64,000 nucleotides of DNA from an uncultured Eisenbergiella sp. (GTDB lineage: Bacteria > Bacillota > Clostridia > Lachnospirales > Lachnospiraceae), in assembly GCA_910585455.1 (NCBI GenBank), contig CAJUEL010000022.1, forward strand, positions 9,453-73,452, given 5' to 3'. Each line of letters opens with the position of its first letter. Position 1 is the first letter of the stretch. A program made the position numbers and the translations under genes. The notes under the pieces were generated by a model. That model was not told the origin of the DNA. It was given only the letters and a program-made list of their open reading frames with translations, and made no database searches. Below, piece after piece: positions 43,194 to 51,470 of this stretch.

Positions 43194-44216
43194 TCAGGTC
43201 AGCAAATATACGGAGAAGGTCGTCCCTTTCCCAATCGCCGATTTCACGCTGATGTATCCTCTCTGCTTCGTGATGATCTCCTGCGCCAGATAAAGCCCCA
43301 GCCCGACGCCCTCCTGGGACGCCGCCTCTTCTCCCCGCCAGAACCTTTTAAACACCTCATGACAATGCTCCTCCAAAATGCCGATGCCGGTGTCCGCAAT
43401 ATCCACCCGGGTATAAAACTGCCAGGGACGCACGCTGATCAAAACGCTGCCCCCCTTCGGCGTATATTTTACGGCATTATCCAGAAGATTCCCGAGCGCC
43501 TCTGCGGTCCATTTCGGATCATGCCTTGCCGTGAGCGCGCTGTCGCATTCCACCGACAGCCGGATATCCTTTGCCTCCGCCTTTGCCCATATGACGTTGA
43601 CAGCCTCTGCGATCGTGCCCTGCAGCTCCGTTCTCTCCACATGCAGCGCAAAGGTGCCCGTCTCCAGCCGTGACATCTTGATCAAAGACTGCATCAGAAA
43701 ATCCAGCTTGTCTATCTGTCCTGCGGTCATCTCCAGAAATTCTGCCCGCTTTTCTTCACACAGCTCCTGAGACTGCAGGATGCCCAAAAACATTTGCAGA
43801 TTGGCGACAGGCGTTTTCACCTGATGGGAAATATCGGACACCAGCTCCTGTATGACCTGCTTGTCCTGCCTGCTTTGTCTGCGCTCCTCGCTCATCAGAT
43901 CATAAAACTGCAGAAGCTTTCCATACACCTTTGCGGCAAGAGTATCCTCATAATAAGAATATTGCTCCGGCTTACGCCCCGCGATCAGGTCATCCAGGGT
44001 CCCGCACAGCTCATCTGTGAACCTGCAGATTTGTCTCCTCTGCCACAGATTCCCCAGCAGTCCCAAAAGACAGAGCCCGGCACACAACAAAAGCAGCAGA
44101 TACCGTATCCTGCTCCCCGGCGCCCAGATCCACACTGTATAAAGAAGACCGCCCAACAGGACGGTCCCCACAAGAATCATGCCAAAACGGATGACCCGGT
44201 CTCTTTTCTCTCTCAT
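43194..44216 (-). CDS. Sensor histidine kinase (HisKA type), 340 aa
   Basis: Two transmembrane helices lie close together at about residues 12-32 and 36-56 with almost no extracellular loop, as in intramembrane-sensing kinases. A dimerisation domain follows with the phosphoacceptor His in ELVSDISHQVKTPVANLQMFLG (near 130), then the ATPase domain: LGNLLDNAVKYTP (N-box), DIADTGIGI (G1) and GVGLGLYLAQEI (G2). The start MREKRD overlaps the regulator stop (ATGA). It probably works with the downstream ABC transporter as a stress-sensing module. Confidence 0.92.
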   Translation of the reverse strand: MREKRDRVIRFGMILVGTVLLGGLLYTVWIWAPGSRIRYLLLLLCAGLCLLGLLGNLWQRRQICRFTDELCGTLDDLIAGRKPEQYSYYEDTLAAKVYGKLLQFYDLMSEERRQSRQDKQVIQELVSDISHQVKTPVANLQMFLGILQSQELCEEKRAEFLEMTAGQIDKLDFLMQSLIKMSRLETGTFALHVERTELQGTIAEAVNVIWAKAEAKDIRLSVECDSALTARHDPKWTAEALGNLLDNAVKYTPKGGSVLISVRPWQFYTRVDIADTGIGILEEHCHEVFKRFWRGEEAASQEGVGLGLYLAQEIITKQRGYISVKSAIGKGTTFSVYLLT

Positions 44217-44905
44217 TTCCCGTTCTCCCATATATATCCAAGCCCGCGCACCGTCTTAATATAAATATGGTTTTCATCCTCAATTTTTGCCCGCAGCCGG
44301 TTCATGGTCACCGTCAGCGTGTGGTCATCGATGAAATTCCCGTCACAATCCCAAAGCTTCTCCAGCAGCAGCTTCCTTGTGACGACATTGCCCGCATTGG
44401 CGACAAGCACCCGGAGCAGCTTATATTCGTTTGGCGTAACGGCAAGCTTCTCTCCTCCCCGCACTGCCGTCAGAGCGCCGAAATCGATCTGTAAAAAAGC
44501 ATCCTGGTAGCAATCCGCATTTCCCTGCTTTTCTGCCGTCATGCTCCCATGCCGGAGCGCCACCTCCACCCGCCGAAGCAGGATCGGCATGCGGAAGGGC
44601 TTTGTAATATAATCCTCCGCCCCCAGATCATAGCCGTTTAACACATCCGCCTCCAGATCATTTGCCGTCAGAAAAATGACAGGAATGTCAGCATTTCTTT
44701 CCTTGATCCTTTTACAAAGCGCAAAACCGTTTCCATCCGGCAGATTGATATCCAGAATCGCGAGAGAAAACCGCTCCTGTTCCAGAAGATATTCCGCTTT
44801 TTTACAGTTATAAGCCGCCTGCGTGGCGTATCCTTCCGAGTCCAGCGCAAAACACAGCCCTGTGCTGAGCATCAGATCATCTTCCACCACTAAAATCCGT
44901 TCCAT
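44213..44905 (-). CDS. OmpR/PhoB-family response regulator, 230 aa
   Basis: The receiver domain (1-118) has VVEDD at the start, phosphoacceptor Asp in LAILDINLPDGNG (about 52) and Lys in YITKPF (about 101). The C-terminal winged helix (130-228) has LTPNEYKLLRVLVANAGNVVTRKLLLEKLWD and VTMNRLRAKIEDENHIYIKTVRGLGYIW. GGAGAAATGTAG precedes the ATG. First gene of a RR-HK-ATPase-permease operon; the nitroreductase gene ends 18 nt upstream, so read-through is possible. Confidence 0.94.
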   Translation of the reverse strand: MERILVVEDDLMLSTGLCFALDSEGYATQAAYNCKKAEYLLEQERFSLAILDINLPDGNGFALCKRIKERNADIPVIFLTANDLEADVLNGYDLGAEDYITKPFRMPILLRRVEVALRHGSMTAEKQGNADCYQDAFLQIDFGALTAVRGGEKLAVTPNEYKLLRVLVANAGNVVTRKLLLEKLWDCDGNFIDDHTLTVTMNRLRAKIEDENHIYIKTVRGLGYIWENGK

Positions 44906-44923
44906 CTACATTTCTCCGCCTTA

Positions 44924-45448
44924 TTAAAGGTAGGACACCTGCGCCGCCTCATCGCAGGTATGGGGCTCCTTTTCCACAGCCTTATGCCCGACCGCAATCG
45001 CGATTTCATACGCATAGCCTTCCGGGAAATGCAGCGCCTTTTCAAAATATGCCTGCTTCTCTCCATGCAGAGCGTCATAAATGCAGCCCAGAATGACGCT
45101 GCCAAGCCCCAGCGCTTCGGCCGCAAGGGCAATATTTTCCACCGCGATTCCCGCATCCACCGGTCCCCACCGGAATGCGCTCTCTGCGCTGAGAATGATG
45201 ACAATGGGAGCGTCATAGTAAAAATTCTTTTCCGGATGAATGCCGCGCAAACGGTTTTTTTCATCCTCCAGCTCTTTCAGCAGCGGATTGTCTCCCTTCA
45301 AAACGGAAAAATGAATTTCCTGCCGGTTGGTTGCGGTCGGCGCCTGCAGTCCGGCCCCGATTAACGCTTTGAGCTCCTCACCGGTCAGCGGCTGCGCCGT
45401 GTAGCCTCTGATCGAGCTTCTTTTCTGGATTGCTTCTGATACTGTCAT
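44924..45448 (-). CDS. Nitroreductase-family protein, 174 aa
   Basis: An FMN-dependent oxidoreductase of the nitroreductase fold: SEAIQKRSSIRGYTAQPLTGEELKALIGAGLQAPTATNRQE at residues 4-44 contains the FMN phosphate-binding Arg and Ser, and AAEALGLGSVILGCIYDA and the C-terminal GYAYEIAIAVGHK are typical. AAGGAGCAAAGACATC fixes the start; the longer frame upstream only repeats the MATE gene. It overlaps the MATE gene by 4 nt. Members reduce nitro compounds, quinones or flavins using NAD(P)H; the substrate is unknown. Confidence 0.9.
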   Translation of the reverse strand: MTVSEAIQKRSSIRGYTAQPLTGEELKALIGAGLQAPTATNRQEIHFSVLKGDNPLLKELEDEKNRLRGIHPEKNFYYDAPIVIILSAESAFRWGPVDAGIAVENIALAAEALGLGSVILGCIYDALHGEKQAYFEKALHFPEGYAYEIAIAVGHKAVEKEPHTCDEAAQVSYL

Positions 45449-46821
45449 GATGTCTTTGCTCCTTTCTTTAAGCCCGCATAATATATTTGATAAGTAATCA
45501 TCAACATGATAAATGCGCCGACCCACGCGGCAGCCTCCGCAATCGCGATTCCCGTAAACGCGAGCCGCGGCACAAAAAGCACTGCGGCAGCGATGCGCAT
45601 GACCACCTCCAGCGCGCCGGACAGCATCGGCACAAAGGTTCTGCCCATTCCCTGACAGGCATTGCGGAAAACAAACAGCCAGCCCAGCGGGAAAATGGCA
45701 ATCCCGGTCACAAACAAAAATTCCCTCGTATAGGATATCACCACCGGATCGTTGAGCATAAAAGAAGCCAGCGTTTCCGGAATCAAAAGCTGTACCAGAG
45801 AAACCGGTATATTGACAAGAACCGAAAGGATCAAGCCGTCCCTGACGCCCCGTTTGATTCTGTCATGCCGCGCCGCCCCATAATTCTGACCGGTGAACGT
45901 AAGAATCGCCATCCCCACAGTGACTCCCGCCTGTTCAAACAGCCCGCAGAACTTCATGCATGCCGCATAAGCCGCCACATATCCCGTACCCATAGCATTG
46001 ACAAAATATTGCAGCAGCATTCCCCCCAGGGCGGTCACCGAATTCATCATTGCCACCGGCAGCCCCTTTGCGGCCAGATATCCCAGCGTCTTCCCGCGCA
46101 AACGCCAGGCATCCTGGTCCGGAATCAGCGCCGGAATCGAACGAATATGGAAATAGCAGTACAGCGCGGATAATGCCTGCGAAAGCACCGTTGCCAGCGC
46201 CGCTCCGGCGACACCCATCCGCAGCGGAAACACAAAAATAATATCCAATCCGATATTCACAACGGAAGAAAGCAGCATGGAAATCAGAGGTGCCCTGCTG
46301 TTTCCCACCGCCCGCAGCAGCGACATGGTAAAATTATTGAAAATGGAAACGGTACAGCCGATCAGAATAATCCGGAAATAATCCAGCGTATTTTTCATCA
46401 TATCCGCCGGCGTCTGCAAAAAGGTGAACAGCCAGCGCATGCAGGCAAGGCTTACGATTGTGACCACACCCCCTGTCGCCAGGCAGACCAGCACGGACAT
46501 GGCAATTTCCTGCCGCATTTTCCCGATATCCCCTGAGCCGAAGGACTGGGAAATACAGATTCCAAGCCCGCCCGTCAGCCCGATGGCAAAGCCCAGAATC
46601 AGAAAATGGACGGAACCGGTATTGCCCACCGCCGCCAGCGCCTCGTCCCCGATTCCTTTCCCAACGATTACGGAATCCACGAAGCTGTAAAACTGCTGAA
46701 AAAAATTTCCAATCAGAATCGGAATAAAAAAACGCACGATGAGCTTCATGCAGTTTCCGTCCGTCATATCCTGAACGGTCGCCTGCTTTTTCTCATGCCG
46801 GTGCAAAAACGCAGGATTCAT
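45445..46821 (-). CDS. MATE-family multidrug efflux transporter, 458 aa
   Basis: Twelve predicted membrane helices in two six-helix halves, with the MATE patterns LIGNFFQQFYSFVDSVIVGKGIGDEALAAVG in helix 1-2 and TLGGMLLQYFVNAMGTGYVAAYAACMKF in the second half. Such transporters export cationic drugs in exchange for Na+ or H+. The start MNPAF overlaps the zinc-ribbon protein stop (ATGA), and its own 3' end overlaps the nitroreductase start, so the three genes are co-translated. The drug range is unknown. Confidence 0.92.
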   Translation of the reverse strand: MNPAFLHRHEKKQATVQDMTDGNCMKLIVRFFIPILIGNFFQQFYSFVDSVIVGKGIGDEALAAVGNTGSVHFLILGFAIGLTGGLGICISQSFGSGDIGKMRQEIAMSVLVCLATGGVVTIVSLACMRWLFTFLQTPADMMKNTLDYFRIILIGCTVSIFNNFTMSLLRAVGNSRAPLISMLLSSVVNIGLDIIFVFPLRMGVAGAALATVLSQALSALYCYFHIRSIPALIPDQDAWRLRGKTLGYLAAKGLPVAMMNSVTALGGMLLQYFVNAMGTGYVAAYAACMKFCGLFEQAGVTVGMAILTFTGQNYGAARHDRIKRGVRDGLILSVLVNIPVSLVQLLIPETLASFMLNDPVVISYTREFLFVTGIAIFPLGWLFVFRNACQGMGRTFVPMLSGALEVVMRIAAAVLFVPRLAFTGIAIAEAAAWVGAFIMLMITYQIYYAGLKKGAKTS

Positions 46822-47312
46822 GAAACCCTCTTCCCGCATTTCTCACAAAAGAGCGAATCCGCCGCCAGTTCTGCCCCACAGTTGTGACAAAACTTTTTCT
46901 CCGCCTCAGCGACAGGCGCTTCCGGCTGCGGAATTGGGCTCCCGCAGGATGCGCAGAAACGTCTGTCGTCCGGAATATCCGCGCCACAGTTCGGGCATTT
47001 CCCCGAAACCGCGTTTCCGCTTTCTACCGCGTTCCGGGCGCCCTTGACCTCCGCGATCTGCTGTCTGTAATTCCGGATATTTTCCGCCGCCTCTCTGGCC
47101 TCGCCAATCATTCCGGAAAACTCCTCCGTAAAGTCCTCTGCATGCAGCTCCACATACAGCTTCCCGATCCGGCCGTATATCTGATTCAGTCTGTTTTCTT
47201 CCTTTGTCGCCATTGACTCCAGACGGACAACATCGGACATCTCTTTCGTCTTCTGCACGGTCTTTTGCCCCGCATCAGCCACTTTTTTTCCCAAATCTTC
47301 CAAAAATCCCAT
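46818..47312 (-). CDS. Zinc-ribbon protein with coiled coil, 164 aa
   Basis: The N-terminal about 90 residues are helical and amphipathic (MGFLEDLGKKVADAGQKTVQ, then an E/R-rich coiled coil). They are followed by two zinc-ribbon motifs: CPNCGADIPDDRRFCASCG (about 105-123) and CHNCGAELAADSLFCEKCGKR (about 140-160). This layout is common in Firmicutes proteins of unknown role and may bind nucleic acid or a partner protein. First gene of the zinc-ribbon/MATE/nitroreductase operon, from a consensus-like promoter at 47443-47471. Confidence 0.82.
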   Translation of the reverse strand: MGFLEDLGKKVADAGQKTVQKTKEMSDVVRLESMATKEENRLNQIYGRIGKLYVELHAEDFTEEFSGMIGEAREAAENIRNYRQQIAEVKGARNAVESGNAVSGKCPNCGADIPDDRRFCASCGSPIPQPEAPVAEAEKKFCHNCGAELAADSLFCEKCGKRVS

Positions 47313-47442
47313 TTTACTCTTTCCCTCCGTTCATGTAAAAACTGTTACGACTATTCATCCCCACACCTCTTATAACGCTTTTTCTTCACGCAAAATGCCA
47401 CTTCCCAAACGATTTGCCCGCCTGGAAAATGGCTTTTCAGGT

Positions 47443-47471
47443 ATCAAAATAAAATAGCTGCTGTCTGTCAA
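47443..47471 (-). promoter_or_regulatory. Promoter of the zinc-ribbon/MATE/nitroreductase operon
   Basis: Minus strand: TTGACA (47471-47466), 17-bp spacer, TTTGAT (47448-47443). The -35 is perfect and the -10 weak. It lies about 130 nt before the zinc-ribbon start. Nothing else is seen in this 247-bp gap. Confidence 0.5.
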
Positions 47472-47559
47472 TAATTATACCGTGTTTCATCAAAATAGTC
47501 CAACATTTTCTCGCAAATTTTGACGATTCATGGCGCCGCCCCTATACGCAATTTGTTCC

Positions 47560-48492
47560 TTATGGCGCGACCGAAAATTCCAGATACAGCGGATATTCCT
47601 CCATTCCTTCCGGTTCCTTTCCTGCTGCCAGCTGATAGTACCTCACAAGCCTGTACTGGCCGGGCGTCAGCTCTCCGTATACTTTCTCCAGAGAAGAGGT
47701 CATTCCATGAGATTCTCCGGCCTCCAAAAGAATTCCTTCTTCCTTCCAGCATACCTCCGCCACCGGCTCAACAGTCTGCCAGGCATTCTCCTCCAGCTGT
47801 TCCAGCGCATATGCCTCTTTTAAAATGATCGCCCGCTCTCCGTCATTTGTGATGACGAATGCCACTGCCTGAGCGCCGCTTTCGACGATATAGCCGCCAA
47901 CCCCGTTTTTATCCGCCTGCTGCCCGGCTTCTTCGCTCCTCTTTGCCTCTTCCAGGGACTTGTCGTCACGCAAAGCCTCCACATGTTCCTGTGCGCTTTC
48001 CTTTCCCACTTCCTGCTGTGCTTCCGCCTCCATGCGCTCATCCGACAATTGTGTCGGCTCCTGCGCAGCGCCATCTCCGGTCTCTTCCTTTGCGGTCGTC
48101 TGCGCGCCCGCATTGCCCCCTGCAGCAGTCTTTGCGCTTTCCTTTCCCTCCGCCATGCCTCCGCTGTCCGCAGAGAGCATCGACGATTCATCGTTTTCTG
48201 CCGGCGCTGCGGCGCCCTCCGCGTCGGCTGTATCCATTGCGGCTTCCTCCATAATTTCCGCAGAACCGGAATTTTGGTACAATGTGCCGTTTCTCTGTAC
48301 AAGGCTTGCGATGCCGGCACAGACCATGAGCATCGCGCAGGCGGCGAGCGCTCCCTGCAAACGGTACATCGTCACCTTTTTCTTCTTCCGCCGCTTCTTT
48401 GCTCCCGCAGGCGCTCCTGCCCTTGCCGCTTCCTCCACCAGCCTGTCGTCAATCTGTCCGATCGCATCCAAAAGCTTTTCATTTTTCTTCAC
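47560..48492 (-). CDS. Membrane-anchored anti-sigma-like protein with Ig-like domain, 310 aa
   Basis: A short cytoplasmic N-terminus with basic run KKRRKKKK (about 30-38) is followed by one membrane helix (about 45-63). An Ala/Glu/Gly-rich spacer (about 75-195) leads to a C-terminal domain (about 200-310) with GYIVESGAQAVAFVITNDG and LTPGQYRLVRYYQ, resembling the Big_14-type bacterial immunoglobulin fold. It overlaps the ECF sigma gene by 4 nt, so it is the natural candidate for its anti-sigma factor, although no classical zinc anti-sigma motif is visible. Confidence 0.75.
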   Translation of the reverse strand: MKKNEKLLDAIGQIDDRLVEEAARAGAPAGAKKRRKKKKVTMYRLQGALAACAMLMVCAGIASLVQRNGTLYQNSGSAEIMEEAAMDTADAEGAAAPAENDESSMLSADSGGMAEGKESAKTAAGGNAGAQTTAKEETGDGAAQEPTQLSDERMEAEAQQEVGKESAQEHVEALRDDKSLEEAKRSEEAGQQADKNGVGGYIVESGAQAVAFVITNDGERAIILKEAYALEQLEENAWQTVEPVAEVCWKEEGILLEAGESHGMTSSLEKVYGELTPGQYRLVRYYQLAAGKEPEGMEEYPLYLEFSVAP

Positions 48493-49049
48493 AGTACTAT
48501 CCCTTCCTTTTCCAGATGATCCTTCAACCGGTTCCTCGTCCGAAAGAGCTGGGATTTCACCTTGCTCTCGCTGATCCCAAAATGCCCTGCAATTTCCCGG
48601 ATGGAATCCACAAAAAAATAACGGCGCACAAAAATATTGCGGCTCTCCTCATCGATTCCGTACAGAAATCTGTCGATCGCCTCCGCGGTTTCCTTCCCTT
48701 CGATTTCCTCCTCCACGCTTTTGGCGGAGGGAATGCAGTCCTCCAGCTCCAGTAGCAAAAGCTCCACCTCTCCGCTTCCGCGCTTTCTGGCATGGTTCAT
48801 CCGGTATCGGCTGATGGAAAGATTCCTCGTTATTTTTCCCAGAAAAGCGGACAGAAAATCCGGACGCTTCGGCGGCATGGAGTCCCAGGCCTTCATCCAG
48901 GTATCATTCACGCACTCCTCAGAATCCTCCATGCTTTTCAAAATGTGCAGCGCAATGCTTTTGCAATAATTGCCATACTTTTTATCCGTTTCCATGATCG
49001 CATCCTCCTGGCGCGCCCAGTAGAGATCAATGATTCTTTCGTCTTCCAT
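48489..49049 (-). CDS. ECF-type RNA polymerase sigma factor, 186 aa
   Basis: Region 2 (about 15-85) includes NDTWMKAWDSMPPKRPDFLSAFLGKITRNLSI. Region 4 (about 120-180) includes RRYFFVDSIREIAGHFGISESKVKSQLFRTRNRL, the helix-turn-helix for the -35. Between them is a loop of about 30 residues. GGGAGGATATCCGG precedes the ATG. The downstream gene (4-nt overlap) encodes its probable membrane partner. Targets unknown. Confidence 0.92.
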   Translation of the reverse strand: MEDERIIDLYWARQEDAIMETDKKYGNYCKSIALHILKSMEDSEECVNDTWMKAWDSMPPKRPDFLSAFLGKITRNLSISRYRMNHARKRGSGEVELLLLELEDCIPSAKSVEEEIEGKETAEAIDRFLYGIDEESRNIFVRRYFFVDSIREIAGHFGISESKVKSQLFRTRNRLKDHLEKEGIVL

Positions 49050-49207
49050 CCGGATATCCTCCCTTTGCCTGTCATGACGTATTTTATTTTCCTGCGTTGC
49101 ACCATAACGGCATATTTTTTCCAGCCTTCCATATACTGTATTAACGCAGGCAGCACGGCGGACACATACAGCCGTATTTTGCTGCCGTTCTTTTATAAGG
49201 AGCTTTC

Positions 49208-49720
49208 ATGATTTCTGTTTCTTCTTTTGCGGATCCATCCCCCTATCCGCCGCTGTGCGTCGAACGCCCCAATTCCGGTTATGCCGCCGAAATGCTTTCC
49301 AACATCGGCGCTTGCAGCTCTGAAATGTCCACCATCAGCCTTTATATTTACAACAACACGGTGCTGGCGGAGCAGAATCCGGAGTACGCGCAGATTTTTC
49401 AGAAAATGAGCATGGTGGAAATGCGCCATCTGCACACCTTCGCCCGGCTCGCACACATGCTGGGGGCGGATCCGCGCCTCTGGACCTGCAGCGGCAAACG
49501 CCCCTGCTACTGGTCTCCCGCATGCAACCGCTATCCCCTTAAGCTTTCCGCCCTCATCAAAAACGCCTGTCAGGGGGAGCAGGAAACCGTGCTGAAATAC
49601 CGATGCCAGGCAGAACATATCCGGGATGCTTATGTGGTGGATTTGTTAAACCGTATTATACTGGATGAACAGCTTCATGTACAGATTTTTCAGGAAATGC
49701 TGAAAGATATTGGGCAGTAA
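49208..49720 (+). CDS. Ferritin-like domain protein, 170 aa
   Basis: A four-helix bundle with metal-ligand patterns EMSTISLYIYNN, MVEMRHLHTFARL (ExxH), GEQETVLKYRC and DEQLHVQIFQEML (ExxH-like). These recall rubrerythrin or manganese-catalase/bacterioferritin-type proteins lacking extra domains. The N-terminal 30 residues are Pro/Ser-rich. AAGGAGCTTTC precedes the ATG. It may protect against peroxide or store metal; which is not decidable. It is a single gene, divergent from the sigma factor gene. Confidence 0.8.
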   Translation: MISVSSFADPSPYPPLCVERPNSGYAAEMLSNIGACSSEMSTISLYIYNNTVLAEQNPEYAQIFQKMSMVEMRHLHTFARLAHMLGADPRLWTCSGKRPCYWSPACNRYPLKLSALIKNACQGEQETVLKYRCQAEHIRDAYVVDLLNRIILDEQLHVQIFQEMLKDIGQ

Positions 49721-49799
49721 AATAAAAAAGTGTGCGCCCTGCGCACGCGCCGCGTCGAACGCGGTTGCCGGGAGGGGAGAGGCGTGACAGCCCCTCTTC

Positions 49800-50960
49800 T
49801 CACCCCGGTATCGGTCCAATCCCCAGCCCATACGAGGACACCAGAAAAATAAACCACGCCGTACATAGGATGATTCCCAGAATTGCCACGCCGAAAATGA
49901 TACGGCATCCCTTTTTCCCAAGCGCGCGCATCACGCCCAAAAGCAGCAGTGCGACCGAGGCGATCATCACCGCCACGAACAGCCACACGAATAAAAAGCC
50001 GTAAATGCCCGCCTGATCAATCGCCAGCACCGCAAAGGTAATGAGCATGGCGATTGCGACCACACGCCATAAAAGCCTCCATTCACTGTAGCGTTCCTGC
50101 CGCCGGATTCCCCTTGCTTCTTTTTTCTCCTGCAGCGCTTTCTGACGTTCCTCTTGTGCGAAGCGTTTTTGGGTTTCCTTTTCCCTGCGCCCGTCCTGCT
50201 TTTTTTGTTCCCGCTGTTCTTTCGCATCACGTATTTGGGCTTTCCAATTCTCCAGCGGATTTCGGCGATGTTTTCCGTCTTCGACATCGGCTGCTTCCTG
50301 CGCGCTATCCTCCGCCTGCAGCTTCTGCCGCGCGAGGGACGCCGCATCCCGGTTGATCCGCCAATCCTCTCCGCTTTCAGAGGCTTTTGCTTCCTTCTCC
50401 GCGATTTTTTCTTTCGTTCTCTTTACCGCCTGCTCCTGCAGGGCTTCCAGAAACGGAAAGCCAATTACATTCTGAGCGGCATAGGTCTGCTGCAGCTCAT
50501 ACTCCAGCGGCAGCCAGGTTTCAATATCGCTTTCGTTGTGCTGAATCACAGCCTCCAGCTTATCCAGCGCTTTATATACCTTCGCTTCCTTCGTCTCCTG
50601 GGCTTCCATTTCGCCAAACAGCGCTGTAAGCTCCTGATACAGCGGATTGGGCAGACCGGACAGCAGCCGGTCAATCGCCTGTCTTTCCACTTCCTCATGG
50701 GATTCATTTTTTTCAAAGGTTGGAATATCCCCGGTTATGGCTTCCCCGATATCGTGCACCAGGCACATCCGGATCACTCTGTCAATGTCGATTTCTCCCA
50801 GCTCGTCCTTCATCAGGTATGCCATGAACGCCGCGCGCCAGCTGTGCCCCGCAACATTTTCCTGCACGCCGTCGGATGTCACGCAATGACGGGGGACTGA
50901 TTTCAGCTTTTCTACCTGATCCAGAAAGGCGATGAATTGCGTCGCTTCAAATTTTTCCAT
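49800..50960 (-). CDS. HD-domain hydrolase with charged linker and membrane tail, 386 aa
   Basis: Residues 1-190 are an HD phosphohydrolase of the YfbR/5'-deoxynucleotidase-like HD_3 group: VAGHSWRAAFMAYL (His), VIRMCLVHDIGEAITGDI (HD), and a late Asp region KALDKLEAVIQHNESDI. Then comes a long Lys/Glu/Gln-rich coiled region (about 190-295) and three hydrophobic segments (about 298-320, 325-347, 360-380), so the enzyme is membrane-tethered. AGGAGAAAACAT precedes the start. The tail is not part of the usual soluble enzyme. Nucleotide monophosphates are the likely substrates, by family. Confidence 0.85.
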   Translation of the reverse strand: MEKFEATQFIAFLDQVEKLKSVPRHCVTSDGVQENVAGHSWRAAFMAYLMKDELGEIDIDRVIRMCLVHDIGEAITGDIPTFEKNESHEEVERQAIDRLLSGLPNPLYQELTALFGEMEAQETKEAKVYKALDKLEAVIQHNESDIETWLPLEYELQQTYAAQNVIGFPFLEALQEQAVKRTKEKIAEKEAKASESGEDWRINRDAASLARQKLQAEDSAQEAADVEDGKHRRNPLENWKAQIRDAKEQREQKKQDGRREKETQKRFAQEERQKALQEKKEARGIRRQERYSEWRLLWRVVAIAMLITFAVLAIDQAGIYGFLFVWLFVAVMIASVALLLLGVMRALGKKGCRIIFGVAILGIILCTAWFIFLVSSYGLGIGPIPG

Positions 50961-51118
50961 ATGTTTTCTCCTAATCATATGAACCTGCGGTTCATGATCG
51001 TCATTCGCCGCTCGTTGAATATGCAAGCATGTTCTCCTCACTAACGCTCATTATATCACAGCAACAACAATCATTCCATAAAATTCAACATCCCTCTCCG
51101 GATATCGCAACCTGACAG

Positions 51119-51455
51119 TTACTTTTCATGGGGCGGGGAGCATGACCGGAAGGAGCAGGCGGCACGGCGGGCTTTTGCAGGACGGGTATGGAAAACACAG
51201 ACTGTTTCCGGCCGCATTATCCGAAACGGGAAATTTCGCAAAATGCCCGGCCATTCCAAAACGGGACAGGGCGCAAAAAAACTCACTGCGTTCAGACAGC
51301 TTTGCGCCCTGTCCCAGGAATATCCGGTCATTTTGGGAATTTCTCCGCTTCGGATACAGAGACCGGAAACAGTCTGTGTCCTCCATACCCGTCCTGCAAA
51401 AGCCCGCCGTGCCGTCTGCTCCTTCCGGTCATGCTCCTCGCCCCATGAAAAGTAA
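51119..51455. repeat. 337-bp near-perfect inverted repeat (long hairpin element)
   Basis: The left arm 51119-51277 begins TTACTTTTCATGGGG and ends GACAGGGCGCAAA. The right arm 51301-51455 is its reverse complement, with scattered mismatches (single differences at the outer 95 bp, more in the inner part). The loop is 23 nt and contains GTTCAGACAGC. Both strands contain open frames, but these are mirrored by the symmetry. It lies between an HD-hydrolase gene start and the end of a membrane protein gene, with no transposase. Confidence 0.88.
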
Positions 51456-51470
51456 TACCTGACACAGGTA

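Noticed and set aside
51119..51455. Open frames on both strands in the hairpin
   Set aside because: They mirror each other by symmetry and lack convincing starts; the region is better read as a repeat.
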